From positions 52,344 through 116,343 of the forward strand of contig JACKNF010000010.1 in the NCBI GenBank assembly GCA_024234995.1: a stretch of 64,000 nucleotides of DNA, given 5' to 3'. The stretch comes from Gammaproteobacteria bacterium. GTDB lineage: Bacteria > Pseudomonadota > Gammaproteobacteria > Competibacterales > Competibacteraceae. Positions 54,229 through 62,842 of this stretch are shown here, piece by piece. Made by a program: the position numbers and the translations under genes. The number at the start of each line of letters is the position of its first letter. Within the stretch, counting starts at the first letter, position 1. The notes beneath the pieces are model-generated. The model made no database searches. It worked only from the letters and a program-made list of their open reading frames with translations, and was not told the DNA's origin.

Positions 54229-54723
54229 ATGAGCGGAAACCAAAAATCGTATCTTGAGTCCGCGGTCAACGCCACGCTGTACACGATCCACTACTCACGC
54301 GGTACCCGAACATGGAGCAACCGCAACCAACAGACATACTTACGCGGAATCATGGTGGTCCGGGGTATACACGTGGATTACGTCACCTATGATACGATTG
54401 AACGCATGGACGGTACGGTATGGCTCAAACCCGGCGTTTACAACGCCGCCATGGAAATCTCCGTCGATCAGAGAAATCCGGGGCGCCGGCAGATTCGCCC
54501 GGTTCACAGCCAACGCAACAACAAAGGCCGGATCTGCAATTTTCTGATTCACGCTTCGGCGCCGCCCCATTTTCTCGAAGGTTGTGTCGCCCCTGGTTAC
54601 GAAAGCGCCCGTGGACTTGAGGCGTCGCAATCATCACTCGAAACCATCTTCCTCTCATTAGGCGGTTTCGAGGCTGGAAAACCGGTCTTATTCAACGTCT
54701 CTGGCGTTATGCCCGCAAACTGA
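54229..54723 (+). CDS. DUF5675-like protein
   Basis: The product has 164 residues from ATG 54229 (GAGG upstream; a GTG lies 3 bases earlier). Features include NFLIHASAPPHFLEGCVAPGYESARGLEASQSSLETIFLSLGG. The IHxxxxPxxxxGCxxPG-type motif followed by a Ser/Ala helix resembles DUF5675, a small fold related to murein-active or L,D-transpeptidase-like enzymes. No signal peptide. The neighbours are secreted peptidases on the other strand. Function uncertain. Confidence 0.6.
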   Translation: MSGNQKSYLESAVNATLYTIHYSRGTRTWSNRNQQTYLRGIMVVRGIHVDYVTYDTIERMDGTVWLKPGVYNAAMEISVDQRNPGRRQIRPVHSQRNNKGRICNFLIHASAPPHFLEGCVAPGYESARGLEASQSSLETIFLSLGGFEAGKPVLFNVSGVMPAN

Positions 54724-54923
54724 CCGGTGCTGGCGATGGGACGGCGCTGGAGACATGAATCCAGTTTGACCCGCTGGCCCGTCCAAACTGAATGAGGACC
54801 AAGCGGCAGCTCTAATGACATGGACGCGCCCTCCCGAATACGGTTCCGATGTGCCACATTAGAGGGTGGAGATTTCGGATGGCAAAACACCGGTCCTAGC
54901 CGGACGGCTGGACAGCTTGGAGC

Positions 54924-55136
54924 CTAAAGCCCGGCGATCTTGAGGCCCAGCACCTCGCCCTTGCCGGTCTCAATCAGCCAATTCACCCAGATACCTAGGC
55001 AGGAATTGTAGTTGTAGCAAGCCGTTGGGCTATGGTCCTTGGCATACCGCAGGTGCGAAAGAAACTTGCAGCGGGCGTTATCGAATGATTCATAGTCGAA
55101 CATGGCGGCGGTTTTCCATGCACTTTTCCATAGCAT
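54924..55136 (-). CDS. Possible small protein, unrecognised
   Basis: A 70-codon frame, Cys- and Tyr-rich (FDYESFDNARCKFLSHLRYAKDHSP, CYNYNSCLGIWVNWLIE). The composition looks protein-like but there is no clear ribosome site and no family recognised. Confidence 0.3.
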   Translation of the reverse strand: MLWKSAWKTAAMFDYESFDNARCKFLSHLRYAKDHSPTACYNYNSCLGIWVNWLIETGKGEVLGLKIAGL

Positions 55137-55345
55137 AATGAATCATAAGGGATTTTTTTATTTTTCTAAAAGACTCGATTTTCAAATTGAAACAAGCAAA
55201 ATCTGGCTTATTTCAAAACGAAATAGCCTTTTTAAGCTCAATTCCTCCGTTTTTTATCTATCTAATTATTTTTAAAAGATTATTAAGAAATAAGATTACG
55301 CCTGACAATCCTTAGCTGACGGGTGTTGGGATGGACCAAAAATTC

Positions 55346-55500
55346 GCCAGAACATGCGTAACAAACCCATGCCGGTAGCCGATAAACTGTTGCTGCGCAA
55401 GCGCGCCAGCATCGAAACGATTAACAGCCCGCTCAAGAACATCCAACAGATCAAGCATATCCGCCAACCGCGCAAGCCTTCGTTGGATTTGTTAAAAATA
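55346..55500 (+). pseudogene. IS982-family transposase C-terminal fragment
   Basis: The plus-strand frame reads RQNMRNKPMPVADKLLLRKR, then ASIETINSPLKNIQQIKHIRQ, which matches the C-terminal catalytic-Glu region of IS982 transposases (LRKRxxIETVNDxLKNxxxIEHxRHR). The rest of the gene is absent, and the sequence degrades into A-rich DNA after about 55490. The upstream 55140-55340 is AT-rich without a gene. Confidence 0.75.
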
Positions 55501-55611
55501 AGCTTAATATCCAGAATTAACGTTAAAAAAAGAAGCTGCTGCTGTACAAAAAAAGTAGCATATAGCGGGTCAAAGCTAAATTGACGCTGGACACCTCTGC
55601 AACTGCCAAGC

Positions 55612-56892
55612 TCATACTTGATGTAAATCCGGTGCCGGTGCGTTGAATGGATTACTCATCAAGCTATTGCCCATTGGTGGAGAGGGGTTTATTCGTTCAA
55701 TCTCGGCGCGCGATAACCGAGTGCCTAACCCCGCTGGATGCATCAGGCTGTGATTGCCGGAAGTATGCGCATGATCGATCTTACCAGGCAAGTTGTTGTC
55801 AATATAAGGCTGGAACGGGTTTATATGCACAGCCATTAGCGCATGAACTACTTCATGTGCTAAAGAGTGACCTGCCATCTTGGTATCGTAGGGACCACCC
55901 ATGTGTAAGTGGTCCTCGAAAACACAGCACCAGTTCTCATCCATATTAGCGAGCGGATTATCTTTCTTATCTTCCCTTTTCTTCAAACTTCTAACCAAAA
56001 AGAGATTAACCACCCCTCCTCGGGCAGTTGGAATTTCTTGTGCGTATTTGGTTAGCAATGCTCTTTCATCCTTCTTATCGTTAGACGACTGGTCTACCGA
56101 AAATCCCAGCCGTTTACCAATACGTTTATAAGATAAAGCCGTTTCTCTTGCTAGAACCAGATTGACATTAGCCTGTGGATTCAGAATCGAATTAGCGTTT
56201 TTGATTACCTCACGCAGCTGTTCTCTAGTAATCTTTGTTTTAAGCAGCGGCCCATGCTCGACATAGTGAGCGATAATCTGTACATCTCGTTTTGCCTTCA
56301 CAGTGACCCAAATGCGCAGTTGCCGACCTGGCTGGTACAGGTCGATTGGAATATTTCGCTTATTTAACATGCCTGTTATGCTTAAAGCACTGCCATTCAG
56401 ACTGGCTTTACAAAAACTCAATCCTAAGGATGCTACTTCACCATTCGCAGTCAGCCTGTCAATTGTGACCGGTGACTTACCATCGATACCCAGGTGCAAA
56501 ATACGGGTTTTACCGACGGGCACCATAATCCACGGCCATTCCGGCCACCGATATTCATAACCTGGAGGTGCGCTCAGAGGATGAGGGTCGATAACAGGTA
56601 TCCTACTGACATTCAACAAAGAAGAGTTGGCTGACAGGAGGTTGGTTTTTTGAATACTGTTGGAACCAGTCATGATCATCATACCTTTCATGGTAAGCGA
56701 TAAATAAAATAGGTAATCTCCCAGCGCTGCCGGCTTGTCCTTGCCTAAATCCGGATAACTTACACGACAAGTGAACGCCTTCGACGGGCAGTTCATGTTT
56801 TTGCATACCGCACGACAGCGTTTGCCCGCCGGGTAAGCCATTGTGACGCTGATTGAGGTATCCACCCAGCCGGCCGCAGTATCGGCGGGCAT
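55612..56892 (-). CDS. Metzincin-like zinc metallopeptidase
   Basis: The frame has 426 codons. The true start is uncertain, as ATG codons at 56691, 56682, 56679 and 56673 are alternatives. The C-terminal part holds HEVVHALMAVH, which fits HExxHxxxxxH with the usual Gly replaced by Met, and a later Met-turn-like SLMHPAG, followed by LSRAEIERINPS. These are the marks of metzincin-type zinc proteases. The central region (KITREQLREVIKNANSIL, ANVNLVLARE, GGVVNLFLV) is the expected upper subdomain. No clear signal peptide in the present frame. It lies beside a secreted S8 protease on the same strand. Confidence 0.65.
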   Translation of the reverse strand: MPADTAAGWVDTSISVTMAYPAGKRCRAVCKNMNCPSKAFTCRVSYPDLGKDKPAALGDYLFYLSLTMKGMMIMTGSNSIQKTNLLSANSSLLNVSRIPVIDPHPLSAPPGYEYRWPEWPWIMVPVGKTRILHLGIDGKSPVTIDRLTANGEVASLGLSFCKASLNGSALSITGMLNKRNIPIDLYQPGRQLRIWVTVKAKRDVQIIAHYVEHGPLLKTKITREQLREVIKNANSILNPQANVNLVLARETALSYKRIGKRLGFSVDQSSNDKKDERALLTKYAQEIPTARGGVVNLFLVRSLKKREDKKDNPLANMDENWCCVFEDHLHMGGPYDTKMAGHSLAHEVVHALMAVHINPFQPYIDNNLPGKIDHAHTSGNHSLMHPAGLGTRLSRAEIERINPSPPMGNSLMSNPFNAPAPDLHQV

Positions 56893-56999
56893 GACCAGCT
56901 GCTGATCGCCTCCTCAGGCCGGCTGCCACTCCGGCTCAAACCGCATTTACACAGAAAAATTGACAGATCCGGGCATTGAGCGCATTCAGGTCTAACATG

Positions 57000-57203
57000 C
57001 CGGAACGCCTGGTTTAATTTCAGATAGCTCTAGCATCGCGCCGCCACCGCGGTTGGCAAACGCGGCTCACGACGCGGGCACGCTCACCCCGCGTGGACGC
57101 TCCCCTCGCGCCGCCCGAAAATCACCGTGGATCCGAACGCCGTCTCCCTCCGGCCTGCCAAAAACGCGAACCGGCGAGCGCTCTGCCCCGCTAGGAACGC
57201 AGG
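57000..57203. other. Short GC-rich gap between the two peptidase genes
   Basis: No gene or terminator recognised. A plus-strand frame here is compositionally biased (Arg/Pro) and is treated as spurious. Confidence 0.45.
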
Positions 57204-59240
57204 TCAAGGCAGCAGTTGGCCGAGATCGCAGGATTCAAACTGAAGATTACCTGCTTTCAGGCGGCCCATGCGTAGATGGAGCTGAACCGCATCAACCGTA
57301 CCGGCGGTTCCGCGCTCGGTATCGACCACGATCACCGTCCATTGGCCGTGAGGGTTCTCACCCCAGAATGCGTGTGACCAGAAGGTCCAGGGCTGGATCT
57401 GACCGTCATCATCAACGGTACCGATACCTGTCGTGAAAGGATCATGGTTGCTGTCGTAGCGATGCATCATGCGGCGTTTGCTTCCGCTGGGTGAAACCAG
57501 ATAAATTTCCACTTCGCCGCGCCGCGCATGATCGATGCGCAGGCTAACCCCGGCCTCTTCCAAGGCATCCGCCGGATTTTTGTGGCTATCGAAGTCAACG
57601 AAGAAATGAACCCCAGTTTTATCGGCGTCCGGGATAGCTGTCGGCTTGATGCGCAATGCCTGATCCCAGGTGAGCAGCGGGGTCAATTCCAGCTCCTTCA
57701 GGCCCGCCAGAGCCACCAGCCGATCGGCATTGAGCAGGCCAAAACCGTAATTCTGATTGAATTGGCAACCGGCGGCGTTTTCCTGCCAGCCGCCATCGCT
57801 TTCCGCAGAATCATCTTCGGGATCGACAATCTGGCTGCTGTTAGCCAGCAGGTGCTTAGCCCAACGGCTGTTCAGTCCGGGGCGAAGCTGTTTAGCCAAG
57901 GCCAGCGCACCGGATACCACGGGCGCCGCACCGGAAGTGCCGCCGAAGGTGCCGGTGTAGTCGGGATCGGGGAAAAGATTGCCATTGAAATTGTTATAGC
58001 CATTGCCACCCGTGACATCGGTGGTCAGTAATCCAGGCTCGCAGGTGGCGCAGGCTCTGGAGGGCGCGGACACGACCACGCTTGCGCCGTAATTGCTGTA
58101 ATCGGCATGATGGCCCTCGGGACCGGCTGCGGCCACAGTAATGACTTCGGGAATGGAATAGGTTCGGGCGCTGGCGTCACGCCGTGTGAAACCGCCACTG
58201 TCGAAATGCTGACCGTTGCCTGCCGCTACGACATGGATCATGCCATTGGCAGAGGTCTCTTGCAGGGCAATGATGCGTGCATCGCGTATCGAATACGGAT
58301 AAGGCGAACCGTAGCTGTGATTCTTGATATGGATCGCCTGATCGCCGAAATAAATTGCATCCAAAAAGCGATCAGCTGTTGAGACCACACCGCCCAGCTC
58401 CGAAGGATTACCCAGCTCCGAAGGCGCAAAGGTATTGGCGAGCGGGACGCGCAAGGCAGCAATGGACGCATACGGCGCGACACCGGTAACACCCAGGCCG
58501 TTCCCTCCCCGGGCCGCTGCGACGCCAGCGACTGCTGTACCATGCGAATAGTAAAGAGGGCTGACAAACAGATTCGGCGACGGATCGGTATCGTCATGGA
58601 CGAAATCGTAGCTGAGGGTTGGCCGCAGCACGAGATCGGGATGGGTCATCTCTACCCCGGAATCGACCACGCCGATGACCACGCCGGTGCCCGCCGCTCC
58701 CTGTTGCCAAGCGCCGGGGGCATCGATGTGTATCCAGCCGGCATCGTTGTACAGGTGCCATTGGCCGGTGTGAACGCCCGTTTGCGGATAAAAATAGCTT
58801 TCAAATGGGGTAAACGGCGGGATTGGGGGCAGATCCGGCTCATTCCAGCACGGCGTTTCCTCCCAAGGATCGCCGCAGGGTTTGGCTTCCTGCGTCATGG
58901 CTACGACGTAGCGGTTGTTGAACGCTTGGGTCACAGCCCGATCCTGGCGGATGATGGGCAGCAGTTTGCGCGCATCGTCGACCGAAGGAGTGACGAAGAC
59001 ATAGGTATCGGCTTTACCCGCCAATTTGCGCCGTATCTTGAGGCCATAGTTCGCGGCCCATTTCTGACTATCCGTTTTTTCCGCCAAAGACACTAACAAC
59101 TCAGAGGATTCCTGGCCGTTCATGGTGGACAATGGATCTTTGCTGCCGGCATGAGCGGGTACGTTGATCAGACCCGCATGGAACGCTACCGCGCAAGCCA
59201 GCACGGGAATCAAACGAACGGGACGGGGAAACATGGACAT
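57204..59240 (-). CDS. Secreted kexin-like S8 serine protease with P domain
   Basis: The product has 678 residues; a GAGG lies 9 bases before the ATG. The signal peptide ends near PAHA (residue 31). A propeptide-like region covers 40-120. The subtilisin triad is complete: Asp in GVVIGVVDSGVEMTHPDL near 190, His in YYSHGTAVAGVAAARGG near 231, oxyanion Asn in VVAAGNGQH and Ser in GGTSGAAPVVSGAL near 433. A C-terminal P domain (about 530-660) has AGVSLRIDHARRGEVEIYLVSPSGSK and GQWTVIVVDTERGTAGTVDAVQL. Proprotein-convertase-type proteases of this kind act outside the cell. Targets are unknown. Confidence 0.93.
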   Translation of the reverse strand: MSMFPRPVRLIPVLACAVAFHAGLINVPAHAGSKDPLSTMNGQESSELLVSLAEKTDSQKWAANYGLKIRRKLAGKADTYVFVTPSVDDARKLLPIIRQDRAVTQAFNNRYVVAMTQEAKPCGDPWEETPCWNEPDLPPIPPFTPFESYFYPQTGVHTGQWHLYNDAGWIHIDAPGAWQQGAAGTGVVIGVVDSGVEMTHPDLVLRPTLSYDFVHDDTDPSPNLFVSPLYYSHGTAVAGVAAARGGNGLGVTGVAPYASIAALRVPLANTFAPSELGNPSELGGVVSTADRFLDAIYFGDQAIHIKNHSYGSPYPYSIRDARIIALQETSANGMIHVVAAGNGQHFDSGGFTRRDASARTYSIPEVITVAAAGPEGHHADYSNYGASVVVSAPSRACATCEPGLLTTDVTGGNGYNNFNGNLFPDPDYTGTFGGTSGAAPVVSGALALAKQLRPGLNSRWAKHLLANSSQIVDPEDDSAESDGGWQENAAGCQFNQNYGFGLLNADRLVALAGLKELELTPLLTWDQALRIKPTAIPDADKTGVHFFVDFDSHKNPADALEEAGVSLRIDHARRGEVEIYLVSPSGSKRRMMHRYDSNHDPFTTGIGTVDDDGQIQPWTFWSHAFWGENPHGQWTVIVVDTERGTAGTVDAVQLHLRMGRLKAGNLQFESCDLGQLLP

Positions 59241-59450
59241 AGCAGGGTTCCTCGGAGTGGTTGTCTAGAAATCGAATCGGAAGAAACCTTCCGGATAGCT
59301 CTGAAATTAGCGAACCCCATGCCAATTTATAATTATATGATTATTATAATAAATTCCTGTTAATCTGATCAATGGACAGGGTCATACTGGGCATGTTGGA
59401 CCAACATGGTCTGATTCCCGAGAGGGAGCAAAATGGTCCCGCCTCTCATT

Positions 59451-59510
59451 TGAGAACCGGTATGATCGGCTTCAAAGGTCATCATTTCAAACAAGACTTC
59501 ATCCTGACCC
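59451..59510 (+). pseudogene. Relic of an IS6-family transposase N-terminus
   Basis: Plus-strand LRTGMIGFKGHHFKQDFILT aligns with RTRMIDFRGHRFERDLILT of the intact IS6 gene at 14986-15678, after which similarity stops. It sits about 50 bases before the left edge of the second 1.3-kb repeat, which suggests that an IS6 event created that junction and removed the ProQ-like gene there. Confidence 0.65.
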
Positions 59511-59562
59511 ATGGCCGTGAGTACCCGGCTCAGTAGGAGCGAAGCGGCAGGTTGAACTCATC

Positions 59563-60842
59563 GGCAGATCTCCCGGAACGTGCGTTCGTGCCCATCAGGC
59601 CACGGCCCGCGCAGGTCGCGTCAGGCGGTGCCGGGCCTGCGCGATGACAGCGGGCCAGGCATCCTCGGGCGCGTCACGCACCCCCTGGTAAACCAGGTTC
59701 AGATCTGCCGCCGCACACCCGGATTTTTGCATCTCCTGAAGCACCTGGTTGAGCGCCTCACGCCGCTCGGCCGTGAGCGGTGGACGGCGGGCAGGCAAGG
59801 CGCCCAGTGGGCCAAAGGTGCGTTGTACCGGCGCTGCGGGAACCGTCGTTGTTTCCATGCGGACTTTGGCCGCTAAGGCGCGCAAGGCCTGCACCGGATC
59901 GGCCGGGTGTTCTACAACGGGGGGAGCACCGCCTGTTACAGTAACCGGGTGTTGCGCCGCGCGGTAGTCTTCCAGCCGTTGCCGGTGCTGGGCTTCAGCC
60001 GCCGCCATGCGGGCCGCATACGCAGCGGTTTGGCGCGCGGTCTCCTCCGGAGAGGCAACGGCTGAACCGGGAGAAACCGTCTCGCATCGTGATGCAGCGC
60101 CGTTCGGGAGGCGTTCCTTACCGACCCATTGCACCACCGTTTCGATCCAGGCCGCTTCGGTCATCTCACAATAGCCTTTCAGCGCCCGGCATTTCTCAAT
60201 GCTGTGGCTTAACGCCGCATCGCTCAAATCTTCACGGACATTCCGCTGCCGGATCGTCTTTTGGGCCGCTTCGATCACCGCATCCGTCAATTTCGTCATC
60301 CGGTTTTTTTCTGGTTCAGAGACAGAGAGAGCAGGGGCTGTGGCGAAAGCGGATGCCGCAGTTTCCGCCTTGCGCGGGCGCCCGCGCGCATGGTTGCTCT
60401 CTCTTTCCATGGTTATATCTCTACATGGTTTGTGGTCCAGATTCTCTACCATCACCGGCTCTTGATGGTCCAGATTCTCTACCATCACCGGCTCCTGATG
60501 GTCCAGATTCTCTACCATCACCGGCTCTTGATGGTCCAGATTCTTATGGGCTATCTCAACAGAAATGATCGCCTGATAGTTCCAGCGCCGGTTCGCCTTG
60601 CCTTTGCCGAAGTGCCAACGCTCCAGCCAGCCTGTTTCTACGGCGCGATTCAGGTGTTGAACAACTGGCATCTTTGATAGCCCTGTGACGTGCATTACAT
60701 CGCTAATGGATGGAAAACAGTGACCGCCTTGCTCATCCATGAAATGAACACTGATTGCTAGCAAGACATGGCGAACATTCGAAGGTAAGTCACTTTCCCC
60801 AATGGCTCGTTGCCAGCGGGATTTGAAACTTGGAAGGTTTGC
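59563..60842. repeat. 1.3-kb direct repeat, copy 2
   Basis: Counterpart of 51928-53243 in the same orientation. The left edge breaks exactly at the ribosome site/start region of the ProQ-like gene present after copy 1. Confidence 0.9.
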
Positions 60843-60848
60843 AGTCAT
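59595..60848 (-). CDS. Plasmid replication-type helix-turn-helix protein, copy 2
   Basis: The product has 417 residues from the ATG at 60848 (MTANLPSFKSRW), preceded by GGAGGGTCGGCT; the longer frame to 60944 is not used. The domain order is the same as copy 1: HTH_36 winged helix, three (not four) NLDHQEPVMVE units, a variable Ser/Ala linker and a conserved C-terminus. Most differences are in the linker (GRPRKAETAASAF here) and the N-terminal two residues. Both copies are intact, so neither shows decay. The ATG overlaps the TGA of a leader ORF. Confidence 0.7.
   Translation of the reverse strand: MTANLPSFKSRWQRAIGESDLPSNVRHVLLAISVHFMDEQGGHCFPSISDVMHVTGLSKMPVVQHLNRAVETGWLERWHFGKGKANRRWNYQAIISVEIAHKNLDHQEPVMVENLDHQEPVMVENLDHQEPVMVENLDHKPCRDITMERESNHARGRPRKAETAASAFATAPALSVSEPEKNRMTKLTDAVIEAAQKTIRQRNVREDLSDAALSHSIEKCRALKGYCEMTEAAWIETVVQWVGKERLPNGAASRCETVSPGSAVASPEETARQTAAYAARMAAAEAQHRQRLEDYRAAQHPVTVTGGAPPVVEHPADPVQALRALAAKVRMETTTVPAAPVQRTFGPLGALPARRPPLTAERREALNQVLQEMQKSGCAAADLNLVYQGVRDAPEDAWPAVIAQARHRLTRPARAVA
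60433..60545. repeat. 33-bp tandem repeat within rep copy 2 (three units plus partial)
   Basis: Units start at 60433, 60466 and 60499, followed by a partial unit, with the same consensus as 52801-52946. One unit again carries the CTCCTGA variant. Confidence 0.95.
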
Positions 60849-61018
60849 AGCCGACCCTCCAGGAATTTGTATTGTGCGTTCATTACGCACTCTTCCAGTG
60901 GTGTCCGCTTCAGAGTGTTCAGTACCTGCCGGAAGGAAAGGCAAAGAGAAGGTGGATAGAACGCTATAGCCGCATTCCAGAGGGGCTGATCAGACGGCCA
61001 GGGGATCTGTACTTTCAT
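60845..61018 (-). CDS. Leader ORF translationally coupled to rep copy 2
   Basis: The ORF has 57 codons, with ATG 61018 preceded by AAAAAGGGAAATCC and a TGA overlapping the rep ATG. The N-terminus MKVQIPWPSDQPLWNAAIAF and following YPPS match the copy 1 leader; the rest differs. Conservation of start, N-terminus and overlap despite divergence of the sequence between them argues for a real, translated and coupled leader. Confidence 0.65.
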   Translation of the reverse strand: MKVQIPWPSDQPLWNAAIAFYPPSLCLSFRQVLNTLKRTPLEECVMNAQYKFLEGRL

Positions 61019-61093
61019 GGATTTCCCTTTTTAAAGGCAACACTTCACCTGTGAGGGTCTTGAAAGCTGCGCTATGACCGCTATAATCAGAGG

Positions 61094-61199
61094 CATCTTA
61101 CTGGCTCTGATTGTCGTCCTTCGCGGATCGATAGGCGACGATCTTTCAAGATCTCACCTGACGCCCCTGGGCTTTATCGCTCGGGGGCTTCGCTTTTTA
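61094..61199 (+). ncRNA. Candidate antisense replication-control RNA, copy 2
   Basis: TTGAAA (61060-61065), 16 bases, TATAAT (61082-61087) drive a predicted RNA of about 105 bases. It keeps the GATCTT-TC-AAGATC hairpin of copy 1 (61139-61152) but has a different 5' segment (AGGCATCTTACTGGCTCTGATTG in part) and a different terminator: GCCCC/GGGGC stem with CTTCGCTTTTT. If the two RNAs set incompatibility, the divergence of the 5' segment would matter. Function inferred. Confidence 0.5.
61163..61199 (+). terminator. Terminator of the candidate RNA, copy 2
   Basis: The stem GCCCC/GGGGC (61163-61167 with 61184-61188), with further partial pairing inside, is followed by CTTCGCTTTTT. Weaker and less regular than the copy 1 terminator. 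Confidence 0.55.
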
Positions 61200-61549
61200 G
61201 GGTGGGGGTCGTTAGTTCATCAGGATGTTTAACCTCGACATGGAACTTTTCTCCATTATAGCGAATTTTGCCGGCGCGGCAGTCCTCAGTGACGTCTCTT
61301 TCATGTTTCAGGCCGCAAACCCGCGGTGGGACCGGATCGCTCCGTGCACTCCGCATCGTCCGGGGCACGCCAACTTTTACGCAGCACCGTGAGCGTAAAT
61401 TCTGCCTGCGTTCCGTTGGGGTGAAGGCGGCGGCTCAATTCAGTGCCGGCCTCGATATAGTCTAGATAGAGCGCGAACAGTAAGCCGTGCTTTACGTGTG
61501 TGATCGTATCTGAGAATGCCACAATGTTTCGCGCCCACGTTTGCTCCAA
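61174..61549 (-). pseudogene. Unrecognised minus-strand coding remnant upstream of rep copy 2
   Basis: Two overlapping frames (61549-61301 and 61368-61174) may be one gene with a frameshift near 61360. The segments include VKHGLLFALYLDYIEAGTELSRRL and, at the end, CRAGKIRYNGEKFHVEVKHPDEL. The latter is homologous to decayed sequence at 53585-53650 near copy 1, so the segment belonged to the duplicated unit. No family recognised. Confidence 0.35.
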
Positions 61550-61730
61550 GATTCACGGAAAAATGAATTCCGGATCCAGCTCGATGGTGTTGGCGGTAAA
61601 CTAAAGTGCGATTGTCTTCGGGTCCAGCGTTTTCATAGCTTCGGTCATCCGCCGGACTGCGGAGACGGCATCGGTTACAGCAATGGATTCGGTGTGCAGG
61701 CCGATCGCGTGGGCGGTTTGGAGAAGAGTA

Positions 61731-62486
61731 ATGAAGGATAGAGGACATTTTAGCCCTTGGGTGTGGTTGCTCTTGAGCGTTCTGGTCGCGGCCTGCGGTC
61801 CGGCGCCTGCGCCGACCGATTCCATTGCGCAGGCGGCGTACTACCAAGATCCAGCACTGTTGGAACGTGCGTGGCAACAACCGGTGGCCAAAACCTATCC
61901 CCATCCGATTGAGTATCAGATCAACGAGGCATTTTGTGGCCCGGCCACGGTCGTCAACCTGTTCCATTCGCTGGGCATCGACCGGTACGATCAGGAGAGC
62001 GTATTCGACCAGGCCGGCGTGAGCTATTGGAAGGCGCGCTTTTTGGGTTTGACCCTCGACGAGTTGGCCGGCTTGATCCGCGCCAATGCCGGCCTTGACG
62101 TGACGATCTTGCGCGACTTGACGCGCGAGGCATTTTACGCGCACCTGCGGCGCACGAACGATCCGGCGTATCGCTATCTGATTAATTTTAACCGTCGTCC
62201 TCTGTTTGGCATCGAGATCGGTCATTTCTCCCCCCTCGGCGGGTATTTGGAAGAATCCAACTTGGTGTTTGTGCTGGATGTGCTCGACGATTACCAGCCC
62301 TTTTTAGTGCCGGCGGACCGGTTGTACGCGGCAATGGACACTGTGGATGCGGAAACCGGCAGAAAACGCGGGTTGCTTCTCGTGCGCGCCGCGACCGCCC
62401 CGGTCGTGCGGCCCGCGGCGTCGCCCTCGTCGCCTGAGGTGTCAGCGGCAGTGATTTCATTGGACTTGCTGTCCACCCGGCGCTGA
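61731..62486 (+). CDS. Phytochelatin synthase-like lipoprotein (C83 peptidase family)
   Basis: The product has 251 residues from ATG 61731 (GGAGAAGA upstream); the earlier ATG at 61683 is rejected because the signal peptide starts at 61731. Lipobox LLLSVLVAACG at residues 13-23. The papain-like phytochelatin synthase core is clear: catalytic Cys in INEAFCGPATVVNLFHSLGID near 69, His in GHFSPLGGYLEE near 164, Asp in LVFVLDVLDDY near 182, and AMDTVDAETGRKRGLLLV. Bacterial homologues hydrolyse glutathione to gamma-Glu-Cys and Gly rather than polymerise it. Anchoring in the envelope is predicted, which implies a periplasmic substrate. Confidence 0.9.
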   Translation: MKDRGHFSPWVWLLLSVLVAACGPAPAPTDSIAQAAYYQDPALLERAWQQPVAKTYPHPIEYQINEAFCGPATVVNLFHSLGIDRYDQESVFDQAGVSYWKARFLGLTLDELAGLIRANAGLDVTILRDLTREAFYAHLRRTNDPAYRYLINFNRRPLFGIEIGHFSPLGGYLEESNLVFVLDVLDDYQPFLVPADRLYAAMDTVDAETGRKRGLLLVRAATAPVVRPAASPSSPEVSAAVISLDLLSTRR

Positions 62487-62499
62487 TCTCATGCCGGCA

Positions 62500-62531
62500 C
62501 AGGTGATCACGGCATAAACCGTGATCACCTG
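62500..62531. terminator. Perfect 13-bp inverted repeat behind the phytochelatin synthase-like gene
   Basis: Arms CAGGTGATCACGG and CCGTGATCACCTG flank CATAAA. It lies 13 bases after the stop codon, so a transcript-end hairpin is the simplest reading, but there is no T-run behind it. Each arm also contains the palindrome TGATCA, so a protein-binding site is an alternative. Confidence 0.6.
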
Positions 62532-62644
62532 GATATCGATCAGCCGGTGTTCGGCTCTGCCTGGGCAACACAAATCCTTGAGTTCAGGGAAATGCTCAAT
62601 CGGCTTGTCAATCAAAACTTGCTATCTATTTGTTATTTAAGGAT

Positions 62645-62842
62645 ATGTATTGCTGTATCTTCCTGATTGTGCTTTCCCCTGCAATTTCATACTCAGTTCT
62701 TATTGAGCTCGCTAGGCTTAAAAAGACGAGTGAACAACTACGATTATGGGAAGAGATCAAAAATGGACATGGGCAACTAACGAGTATACAGACGACACGC
62801 AAACGTAAGGCCCAGCAGCGGCCTCCGGAACCCGCCTTTTAA
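62645..62842 (+). CDS. Possible small membrane peptide
   Basis: 65 codons: a hydrophobic N-terminus (CCIFLIVLSPAISYSVLIELA) and a basic, polar C-terminus. The AAGGA upstream is too close to the ATG to be a good ribosome site. No family recognised. Confidence 0.3.
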   Translation: MYCCIFLIVLSPAISYSVLIELARLKKTSEQLRLWEEIKNGHGQLTSIQTTRKRKAQQRPPEPAF

